A stretch of DNA of 5,940 bases from the NCBI GenBank assembly GCA_946479705.1, contig CAMLHI010000141.1, positions 1 through 5,940 on the forward strand. The letters run 5' to 3'. Positions within the stretch are counted from its first letter, which is position 1; each line of letters opens with the position of its first letter. The notes under the pieces were generated by a model. That model was not told the DNA's origin, ran no database searches, and was given only the letters and a program-made list of their open reading frames with translations. The stretch comes from an uncultured Oxalobacteraceae bacterium. Lineage in GTDB: Bacteria > Pseudomonadota > Gammaproteobacteria > Burkholderiales > Burkholderiaceae. This document shows positions 1 to 4,970 of this stretch, piece by piece. Position numbers and translations under genes: made by a program.

Positions 1-610
1 CGGCGATCGGCATGATGCCTTCGAGCACGTGCTCGACGATCAGGCAGGAAATGCCGCGTTCGCGGATCTTCAGCACTACCTCGACCGCTTCGCGCACCTC
101 GGTCAGGTTCAGGCCAGCCATGACCTCGTCCATCAGCAGCAGCGAGGGCTCGACCGCCAGCGCGCGCGCCACCGCCAGGCGGCGCTGTTCGCTGACCGTC
201 ATGCTGCCGGCCGGGCGGTCGCTGAAGTGGCCGAGATTGACGAAGTCGAGCAGTTCGGCCGCGCGCTTGCGGGCCGGACCGACCTGGCGGCCGATCAGGA
301 AGGCGCCGACCATCACGTTTTCCAGCGCCGTCATGCTGGTGAAGGTGCGCGCGACCTGGAAGGTGCGTCCCACCCCGGCCTTGGCGCACTGTTCGGGCGT
401 CAGGCCCGAGATGCGCTTGTCGCCCAGCCAGATGTCGCCCGAGGTCGGCGGCGCATAGCCGGCGATGCAGTTGAACATGGTGGTCTTGCCGGCGCCGTTC
501 GGGCCGATCAGGCCGACGATCTGGCCGGCGCCCAGCTCGAACGAGACGTTCTCGTTGGCGGTGATGCCGCCGAATTTCTTGGTGACGTTTTCCACGCGCA
601 GCAAGGTCAT
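1..610 (-). CDS. livG: Liv-type (branched-chain amino acid family) ABC transporter ATP-binding protein LivG, 3'-truncated by window edge
   Basis: This is the cytoplasmic ATPase subunit that powers a HAAT-family importer; 203 codons are visible and the C-terminal part (about 50 residues by family length of about 250) lies outside the window. My translation shows Walker A GPNGAGKT at residues 36-43, a Q-loop region GRTFQVAR at 81-88, Walker B LLLMDEVMAGLN at 157-168, and the switch histidine in IVEHV at 191-195. The ABC signature is not LSGGQ but MTVSEQRR (137-144); degenerate signatures beside a DEVMAGL Walker B occur in one LivG subgroup as I recall it. The start ATG overlaps the livM stop (ATGA), and a strong Shine-Dalgarno AAAGGAG sits 7 bases upstream at 618-624, so the start is well supported. 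It is the last visible gene of the operon; a LivF partner would be expected further left. Confidence 0.95.
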   Translation of the reverse strand, partial: MTLLRVENVTKKFGGITANENVSFELGAGQIVGLIGPNGAGKTTMFNCIAGYAPPTSGDIWLGDKRISGLTPEQCAKAGVGRTFQVARTFTSMTALENVMVGAFLIGRQVGPARKRAAELLDFVNLGHFSDRPAGSMTVSEQRRLAVARALAVEPSLLLMDEVMAGLNLTEVREAVEVVLKIRERGISCLIVEHVLEGIMPIA

Positions 611-1656
611 GCTTTTTCTCCTTTGGCCAGTTCGTTGCGGCGGGCCAGGCGGCGCCCGCGCCACTGCTTGAGCCAGCCGAGCGCGCCGGTCGGGTAATAC
701 ACGGCGATGACGACGATCAGCGCGGCATAGACGATCAGGTCGGCGCCGCGGCCGGTGCCGCCGAACAGGATGCGGGTGCCTTCTTCGATCACGGTGAGGG
801 TGAAGGCGCCCACCAGTGGGCCGAACAGGCTGCCCACGCCGCCCAGGATCGACACCAGCGCCATCTTGATCGACAGGCCGGTGTGCAGCACCGAGGCCGG
901 ATCGATGTAGAGTTCCTTTTGCGCGTACAGGCTGCCGCCCAGGGCGGTGAAAAAGCTGCTGATGGCGAAGGCCACCTCCTTGTAGGTGCTCAGCTTGATG
1001 CCCAGGCTGCGCGCCGCATCCGGTTCATCCTTGATGGCGCGGAAATAGTAGCCGAGGTAGCTTTTCTCGATCAGGTAGTTGGCCGCCAGGGTCAGTACCA
1101 GCAAGCCCAGCGCGATGTAGTAGTACGGCGTTTTCGCGGCGAACACCATCACCGCCCAGCCGTCCTGGTCCATCGGAATGGTCAGGCCCACGGCCGAGCC
1201 GGCGAACTCCCAGTTGGTAAACAGGATCTGGATGATCTCGGCCACGGCGATGGTGGCCATGGAAAAATAATGGCCCTTGAGGCGGAAGCACGACAGGCCG
1301 ATCAGCAGGCTGATGGCGGCGGCCACCAGGCCGCCGGCCAGCATCCCCAGCCACGGGTTGACGCCCCAGCGCGCGAACAGGATGGTGGAAGTGTAGGCGC
1401 CCAGGCCGTAAAAGGCCGCCTGGCCGAGCGAGATCTGGCCGGCATAGCCGCCCAGGATATTCCAGGCGACCCCCAGTTGGGCCGCCATCAGCACCAGGAT
1501 GGCCAGATTCTGGTGCGAGGGATCGGTGACCGCCAGCGGCACCAGACAGGCCAGCAGCAGGCCGGGCACCAGCCAGGCGGCGCCGCCGAAGCGTTTGAGC
1601 GGAGCTGGCCGGCCCGGACGGGCAGTCAGCAATGCGGGCGTGACGGAATTCATCAT
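607..1656 (-). CDS. livM: Liv-type ABC transporter permease LivM
   Basis: This is an inner-membrane permease that forms the translocation pore with LivH. The 349-residue length is normal for LivM. A short basic N-terminus (residues 1-22) precedes a hydrophobic segment (about 28-43), and further membrane segments follow up to about 322. The LivM hallmark WNILGGYAGQISLGQAAFYG is at 65-84. The cytoplasmic ATPase-contacting loop FRAIKDEPDAARSLGI is at 205-220. A basic tail (331-349) ends the protein. Two adjacent ATG codons (1654-1656 and 1651-1653) both suit the Shine-Dalgarno AAGG at 1662-1665, at 5 and 8 bases respectively, so the first residue is uncertain by one. The gene starts 40 bases after the livH stop and overlaps livG by 4 bases, which argues for one transcript and translational coupling to livG. 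Confidence 0.95.
   Translation of the reverse strand: MMNSVTPALLTARPGRPAPLKRFGGAAWLVPGLLLACLVPLAVTDPSHQNLAILVLMAAQLGVAWNILGGYAGQISLGQAAFYGLGAYTSTILFARWGVNPWLGMLAGGLVAAAISLLIGLSCFRLKGHYFSMATIAVAEIIQILFTNWEFAGSAVGLTIPMDQDGWAVMVFAAKTPYYYIALGLLVLTLAANYLIEKSYLGYYFRAIKDEPDAARSLGIKLSTYKEVAFAISSFFTALGGSLYAQKELYIDPASVLHTGLSIKMALVSILGGVGSLFGPLVGAFTLTVIEEGTRILFGGTGRGADLIVYAALIVVIAVYYPTGALGWLKQWRGRRLARRNELAKGEKA
618..624 (-). promoter_or_regulatory. Strong ribosome binding site for livG inside the livM 3' end
   Basis: The transcript reads AAAGGAG, a near-perfect complement of the 16S anti-Shine-Dalgarno, 7 bases before the livG ATG. It lies within the last codons of livM and fixes the livG start at the ATGA overlap. 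Confidence 0.85.
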
Positions 1657-1696
1657 GGTTACCTTTATGTCTCTTGGATGTCGAAGTGGGGGCAGC

Positions 1697-2563
1697 TCAG
1701 GCCTTGCCCATCAGGCCTTGCGGGCGGAACATCAGCACTGCCAGGAACAGCGCCAGCACGATGGCCAGCTTGTACTGGGGGCCGAGCAGGAAGCCGCCCA
1801 GCACCTCGATCACCCCGACCAGGATGCCGGCGATGAGGGCGCCGACCACCGAGCCGAAGCCGCCCAGGTTGACCACCACGAAGGCGATCAGGATGAAATT
1901 GGCGCCCACTTCGGGAAAGATCGGAAAGAAGGTCGACAGCAGCGCACCGGCCACGCCGGCGCAGGCCGCGCCCACGCCCCAGGCCAGGGCGAACATTTTC
2001 TGCGAATCGATGCCCATCAAGCGGGCCGCGTCCTTGTCGGCGGCGGTGGCCTCGAGGGCGGCGCCGGCCCTGGTGCGGGTCAGGAACAGATAGATGGCGC
2101 CGGTGACGAGAATGGCGCCGATGCCGGCCGTCACTTGGGGCAGCCCGATCTGGATACCGCCCAGGCTGATATTGCCGCTGACCATGCTCTGGCCCACGGT
2201 GCGGAAGTCCGGCTTCCAGAAATACTGGGCGATGCCGCGGAACAGGATCATCAGGCCGAAGGTGGTAAACACTTGCGAGAGCATGGGCGCGTCGGTGATC
2301 TTGCGGATGACCAGCTTGTAGACCAGCGCGCCCAGGCCGAACAGCAGCAGGGCCGTCAGCGGCAAGGTCACGATGGGGTCGAGCGCATACAGCGCGAACA
2401 GCCAGAAGCTGGCGTACATGCCGAACATCAGAAATTCGCCATGCGAAAAGTTGACGATATCCATGACGCCGAAAATGAGGGTGAGCCCGATCGCCACCAG
2501 GGCATAGATCAGCCCGATAAGCACCCCGGACGCCAGGGTCTGCAACAGTATTTCGATAGACAT
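1697..2563 (-). CDS. livH: Liv-type ABC transporter permease LivH
   Basis: This is an inner-membrane permease, the partner of LivM in the importer. The 288-residue length is typical of LivH. The family's N-terminal block GLIYALVAIGLTLIFGV (17-33), followed by the conserved NFSHGEF (38-44), is clear. The cytoplasmic coupling loop is EATAADKDAARLMGID (171-186). The GGFGSVVGA block and a C-terminal MFRPQGLMGKA complete the usual pattern. Hydrophobicity suggests about eight membrane segments. The start ATG is preceded by GAGG (2570-2573) at a 6-base spacing. The gene lies 90 bases after the binding-protein stop, a gap holding a GC-rich hairpin, and 40 bases before livM. No internal disruption is seen. 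Family membership alone does not fix the substrate, because LivH-type permeases also serve urea, amides, aromatic acids and other ligands. Confidence 0.95.
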   Translation of the reverse strand: MSIEILLQTLASGVLIGLIYALVAIGLTLIFGVMDIVNFSHGEFLMFGMYASFWLFALYALDPIVTLPLTALLLFGLGALVYKLVIRKITDAPMLSQVFTTFGLMILFRGIAQYFWKPDFRTVGQSMVSGNISLGGIQIGLPQVTAGIGAILVTGAIYLFLTRTRAGAALEATAADKDAARLMGIDSQKMFALAWGVGAACAGVAGALLSTFFPIFPEVGANFILIAFVVVNLGGFGSVVGALIAGILVGVIEVLGGFLLGPQYKLAIVLALFLAVLMFRPQGLMGKA

Positions 2564-2614
2564 GTTTTTCCTCGTGAGAGCGGGCGGCCGCGCAGGTTCT
2601 AAGGGGGGAAGAAA

Positions 2615-2648
2615 CGGCCCGGTCGCGGCAAGGGCGCGCCCCGGGCCG
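2615..2648 (-). terminator. Intercistronic GC hairpin between the binding-protein gene and livH (attenuator or mRNA stabiliser)
   Basis: In the transcript, CGGCCCGG (2648-2641) pairs perfectly with CCGGGCCG (2622-2615) across an 18-base GC-rich loop that contains the self-complementary GGCGCGCC. The 3' arm is followed by TTTCTT, a weak U tract. It starts 5 bases after the TAA stop. This looks like a partial intrinsic terminator or a 3'-end-protecting hairpin. Such elements are known to keep binding-protein mRNA above permease mRNA. The short, C-interrupted U tract argues against complete termination. Confidence 0.5.
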
Positions 2649-2653
2649 GCGGC

Positions 2654-3922
2654 TTATTTACGCTGGTTCCACTTCGGCATCGGCCAGACCACCTCGCGCG
2701 TGGCCAGCTCGAACGGCCACACGGTGTGATACTTGCCGTCGATGATCTGCACCAGGACGCCGGCGCCGTTGACGTTCTGGCCGGTGGCGTCGAACTTGAT
2801 GCCTTTCCACGGCATGATGGTTTGCTTGCCATCGATATTGGTGGCCGCCAGGGCCTTGCGGATCGCTTCCGGTTCGGTCGAGCCGGCCGCATTGATCGCC
2901 TGGGCCAGGGTCATCAGGCCGGTGAAGGTGCGCGCCGAATTGCCGGTCAGGTTGACCTTGGCGCGGGCGAAATACAGCTCGTTGACCTGGCCGATCAGCG
3001 GATTGGTCTTGGCCAGGTCGAGCGACCAGGCTTCGCGGGTGATGACGTAGTCGGCATCCTTGCCCAGGGTCTTGATGAACTCGGTGTCGCTAAAGCCGGA
3101 GCCATTGGCCAGGATCATGTCCGGCGTAAAGCCCAGTTCCTTGTAGGTCTTCATCGACATGATGGCGTCGCCCGTGTAGGACGATTGCAGCACCACTTGC
3201 GGCGCGCCCGACTTGAGCAGCTGCACTTCCGAGGTCAGCTGCGTGCTTTTTTGCGGATAGGACACCGACTTGACGACGCTCAGGCCGTTCGTCTGGGCCA
3301 GCGCCTCTTCCATCTTGGTGCTTTCGTTACCCCACTGGGTGTTCTCGTTGAACAGGCCCAGCTGGCGTACCTTGATGCCTTTCTTGGCGCTCAGATCCTT
3401 GAAGAAATCGAAGAAGCTGTGCACGAACAGTTCGTCGTGCGGGGTGGTGCGGAAGAACCACTTGAAGCCGCGCTTGGTCAGGCTGGCCGAGGAGGATTCG
3501 GCGTTGACGAAGGGGATCTTGTAGCGCTCGGCGACCTGGCTGGCGGTCTGGGTCACATTGCTGTTATAGGCGCCCAGCAGGGCGACCACTTTTTCCTGGG
3601 TGATCAGGCGTTCGGCTTCGGTGGCGCCGACCTGGGGATTGCCCTGGTGGTCGCTGAACACCAGCTTGATTTTCGCCCCCTTCAGGTTGGGCAGTCCACC
3701 GCCGCCCGACAGCGGCAGGCCAGGGACCGACTTGGCACCGTTGTTGACGATATCGGCAGCGAGCTCCATGGCTTGCTTCATTTCCGCGCCGGCCGAGGCG
3801 CCAGGCCCGGTCAGCGGATAGATCACGCCGATCCTGACTTCCTGCTGGGCATAGGCGCCGGCACTAAAACACAGTCCAACGCTCACTTGCACAACGTATT
3901 TGATTACTTGTTTGAAGATCAT
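2654..3922 (-). CDS. Periplasmic substrate-binding protein of a Liv-type ABC importer (LivK-like)
   Basis: This is the secreted ligand-binding component that delivers substrate to LivHM. The 422 residues begin with a Sec signal peptide: K4 and K8, a hydrophobic core (9-22), and a probable signal peptidase I site AYA|Q after residue 25. The mature part opens with VRIGVIYPLTGPGAS (29-43), the standard start of type I periplasmic binding folds (Peripla_BP_6). It continues with the family blocks DHQGNPQVGATEAERLI (91-107) and GAYNSNVTQTASQVAERYKIP (117-137, approximate). AESSSAS at 141-147 probably lines the ligand pocket. C18 is not in a lipobox, so it is soluble rather than a lipoprotein. The ATG has AGGGG (3929-3933) 6 bases upstream. 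It is the first gene of the operon. The ligand is not readable from sequence; the divergent oxoprolinase suggests 5-oxoproline or a related ring compound, while a branched-chain amino acid remains possible. Confidence 0.93.
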   Translation of the reverse strand: MIFKQVIKYVVQVSVGLCFSAGAYAQQEVRIGVIYPLTGPGASAGAEMKQAMELAADIVNNGAKSVPGLPLSGGGGLPNLKGAKIKLVFSDHQGNPQVGATEAERLITQEKVVALLGAYNSNVTQTASQVAERYKIPFVNAESSSASLTKRGFKWFFRTTPHDELFVHSFFDFFKDLSAKKGIKVRQLGLFNENTQWGNESTKMEEALAQTNGLSVVKSVSYPQKSTQLTSEVQLLKSGAPQVVLQSSYTGDAIMSMKTYKELGFTPDMILANGSGFSDTEFIKTLGKDADYVITREAWSLDLAKTNPLIGQVNELYFARAKVNLTGNSARTFTGLMTLAQAINAAGSTEPEAIRKALAATNIDGKQTIMPWKGIKFDATGQNVNGAGVLVQIIDGKYHTVWPFELATREVVWPMPKWNQRK

Positions 3923-3971
3923 GTTTTACCCCTGGTGGAAACTATATGAACTGCTCTTTGCTCCAACCGGC

Positions 3972-4139
3972 CTGGCAGCCTGTCGGACTTGAGATCGTCA
4001 GCTGCAAAAATACCTGGATCGGTCCATATTTCGCCGTTTTCTCGGCCCATAGCTCGCTATGGGCACTGCGAAACCGTCAAAATCTGGCCTCGACCAGCTA
4101 TTTTTTCGCTTTGACTCCCCAAGTCCGACAGGCTGCTAG
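3972..4139. repeat. MITE-like imperfect palindrome with 17-bp perfect terminal inverted repeats
   Basis: The left end 3975-3991 (GCAGCCTGTCGGACTTG) is the exact reverse complement of 4120-4136. Two more outer pairs (3972-3973 with 4138-4139) follow after one mismatch. The interior is also self-complementary. A perfect 9+9 bp hairpin with a 2-base spacer, GCCCATAGC-TC-GCTATGGGC, occupies 4045-4064. It is flanked by imperfect arms, such as 4028-4041 against 4070-4083 with 11 of 14 matching. The unit can fold into one long hairpin of about 168 nt. It contains no credible gene and no obvious target-site duplication. The pattern suits a non-autonomous mobile element or a dispersed long-hairpin repeat. 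It lies between the leftward promoter and the binding-protein start, so it would be part of that mRNA leader. Confidence 0.7.
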
Positions 4140-4362
4140 CCGCTGGAGTCCCTTCGATCACGCTGAAGCCTGCCTTGCTGCTGCCTGAAACCAGCCTGGG
4201 ATGCGCCGCCTGCCCGCGCCCCAGGAATTTCTGGAAAAAAATTCCGCCCAATATAACGTAAGCCCGTCCCGGGTGCACCGCAGCCCGGCCGGGCGTGCCC
4301 GGGCCGCTGGTCGGCCGCGCCGGGAACGTTTCCGGCCCCACGTTTCTTTTTCCGAATTTTTC
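4140..4362. other. Gene-free leader segment upstream of the Liv operon
   Basis: No convincing coding sequence is visible on either strand. If the leftward promoter at 4369-4396 is used, this stretch is the first part of a roughly 440-nt mRNA leader. It holds several dyads. GGAATTT/AAATTCC (4224-4230 with 4239-4245) has an 8-base loop. The perfect 12-mer palindrome GCCCGGCCGGGC is at 4283-4294. CCGGGC-GT-GCCCGG overlaps it at 4289-4302. A near-palindrome centred on AACGTT lies at 4321-4334. I do not recognise a riboswitch class here. Confidence 0.5.
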
Positions 4363-4391
4363 TTGAAGTTTATACGTCTTATCGATAATAT
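4363..4391 (+). promoter_or_regulatory. Predicted sigma70-type promoter for the regulator-oxoprolinase unit
   Basis: TTGAAG (4363-4368) and TAATAT (4386-4391) are separated by 17 bases, each matching the consensus at 4 of 6 positions. GATAAT at 4384-4389 is a better -10 box but only 15 bases away. It lies in an AT-rich island within GC-rich DNA and almost coincides with the opposing leftward promoter. Transcription would begin near 4398, about 130 bases before the regulator ATG. Confidence 0.45.
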
Positions 4392-4396
4392 GTCAA
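4369..4396 (-). promoter_or_regulatory. Predicted strong sigma70-type promoter for the Liv operon
   Basis: Read leftward, TTGACA (4396-4391) is a perfect -35 box. TATAAA (4374-4369) is a 5-of-6 -10 box, with a 16-base spacer. This is the best promoter match seen in the intergenic region. It points at the binding-protein gene and implies a start near 4362, with a leader of roughly 440 nt that includes the MITE-like repeat. It overlaps the rightward promoter almost entirely. Confidence 0.6.
4374..4393. promoter_or_regulatory. Candidate shared operator between the opposed promoters
   Basis: A 10-bp perfect palindrome, TTATCGATAA (4379-4388), is the core of a 20-bp dyad with 16 of 20 positions symmetric. 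It sits in the spacer of both the leftward and rightward promoters. A further TTATC occurs at 4401-4405. A dimeric regulator binding here could block both units. The 4527-4955 winged-helix protein is the obvious candidate, but this is inference. Confidence 0.4.
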
Positions 4397-4435
4397 TAAA
4401 TTATCAGCGAAACGTTTATATTTACTGTCTGTCTA

Positions 4436-4459
4436 GCCGCGGCGCGAGCGCGCCGCGGC
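4436..4459. repeat. Perfect 11+11 bp GC palindrome upstream of the regulator
   Basis: GCCGCGGCGCG (4436-4446) is the exact reverse complement of 4449-4459, with AG between. No U tract follows on either strand, so it is not a standard intrinsic terminator. It lies about 40 bases downstream of the predicted rightward start and 68 bases before the regulator ATG. It may act as an operator or as a 5'-leader hairpin. Confidence 0.6.
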
Positions 4460-4526
4460 GCTTCGGGAGAGCGAGATCAGGAAACCGGCAAAAGCGAGGG
4501 ATGGGGCGGCGCTGGGCGAGGCCGAG

Positions 4527-4955
4527 ATGGCGGCAGCCAGCGCCTGCCATGCCATGGAGCGCTGGATCATGAGCTGCACGCGGGCCGCCGGGGAAGACCG
4601 GCTGGCCCTGGTCGATGTGCTGGTGCTGCACCATCTGGCGCACCGCGCCGGTGGCGAGCGCCTGGCCGATCTGCGCTTCGCGCTGGACATCGAGGAAGCG
4701 CACGTGGTGGCCTATTCGGTGCGCAAGCTGTGCGCCCGCGGCCTGCTCATTGCCCAGCGCGTGGGCAAGGATAAAACGTACGCGACCAGCGAGCTCGGGA
4801 GCGAGCATGTGCGCCGTTATGCCGCACTGCGCACCGAGCGTCTGCTGGCGCAATTGCAGGGTATCGAACCGGACCGCCTGCGCGAACTGGGCCGGTATTT
4901 CAAGACTATGTCAGGACTTTACGATCAAGCCGCACGGGCGGCGTCGTCTCTTTAG
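4527..4955 (+). CDS. Small winged-helix (MarR-like) transcriptional regulator
   Basis: This 142-residue protein is probably a cytoplasmic dimeric DNA-binding regulator. The central part resembles a winged helix: DVLVLHHLAHRAG (about 29-41) as the first helix, LADLRFALDIEEAHVVAYSV (46-65) as the helix-turn-helix, then KLCARGLL with IAQRVGKDKTYATSELG as the wing. A C-terminal helical stretch (about 95-140) could be the dimer interface. The ATG at 4527 has only a weak Shine-Dalgarno (GAGG, 5 bases away). The same frame stays open back to a TAG at 4434, so a longer product from a non-ATG start cannot be excluded. The protein begins without the leading helix many MarR proteins have. It ends 15 bases before the oxoprolinase ATG, which points to co-transcription and local control. 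The effector is unknown. Confidence 0.8.
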   Translation: MAAASACHAMERWIMSCTRAAGEDRLALVDVLVLHHLAHRAGGERLADLRFALDIEEAHVVAYSVRKLCARGLLIAQRVGKDKTYATSELGSEHVRRYAALRTERLLAQLQGIEPDRLRELGRYFKTMSGLYDQAARAASSL

Positions 4956-4960
4956 AAAGG
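4954..4960 (+). promoter_or_regulatory. Ribosome binding site for the oxoprolinase gene
   Basis: AGAAAGG begins inside the regulator's TAG stop codon and lies 10 bases before the ATG at 4971. The spacing is slightly long. No other in-frame start lies nearby, and the N-terminal homology block begins only 14 residues in, so ATG 4971 is the likely start. Confidence 0.55.
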
Positions 4961-4970
4961 TGCAAGCATC

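Noticed and set aside
883..1836. A 317-codon plus-strand open frame opposite livM, and a similar 367-codon frame at 1499-2602 opposite livM and livH
   Set aside because: Both are antisense to well-supported permeases. They are rich in Q, H, R and G, have no hydrophobic core pattern, and cross the boundary between two real genes.
3863..3875. Possible lipoprotein cysteine (C18) in the binding-protein signal peptide
   Set aside because: The residues before C18 (VGL) do not form a lipobox with a small residue at -1. AYA|Q after residue 25 is a better signal peptidase I site.
2726..3949. A 407-codon open frame on the plus strand opposite the binding-protein gene
   Set aside because: It is the antisense shadow of a clearly homologous gene in GC-rich DNA. 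Its residues are biased to G, A, D, H, R and L with no recognisable domain.
3941..3970. A possible -10 box TATAGT (3946-3941, leftward) just before the binding-protein gene, with TTGGAG upstream
   Set aside because: The spacer would be only 14 bases, and the transcript would begin at the ribosome binding site. The TTGACA/TATAAA pair at 4369-4396 is much better.
3946..4188. An 80-codon plus-strand open frame covering the MITE-like repeat
   Set aside because: Nearly all of it is the inverted-repeat element. It has no clear ribosome site, and the sequence is explained by the palindrome. Such frames are often annotated as hypothetical proteins in repeats.
4057..4341. A 94-codon minus-strand open frame in the intergenic region
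   Set aside because: It spans half of the repeat and the GC-rich palindromes, shows no domain, and lacks a convincing ribosome site.
4422..4853. A 143-codon minus-strand open frame opposite the regulator
   Set aside because: The plus-strand winged-helix protein has coherent secondary-structure features and good spacing to the next gene. This frame has none.
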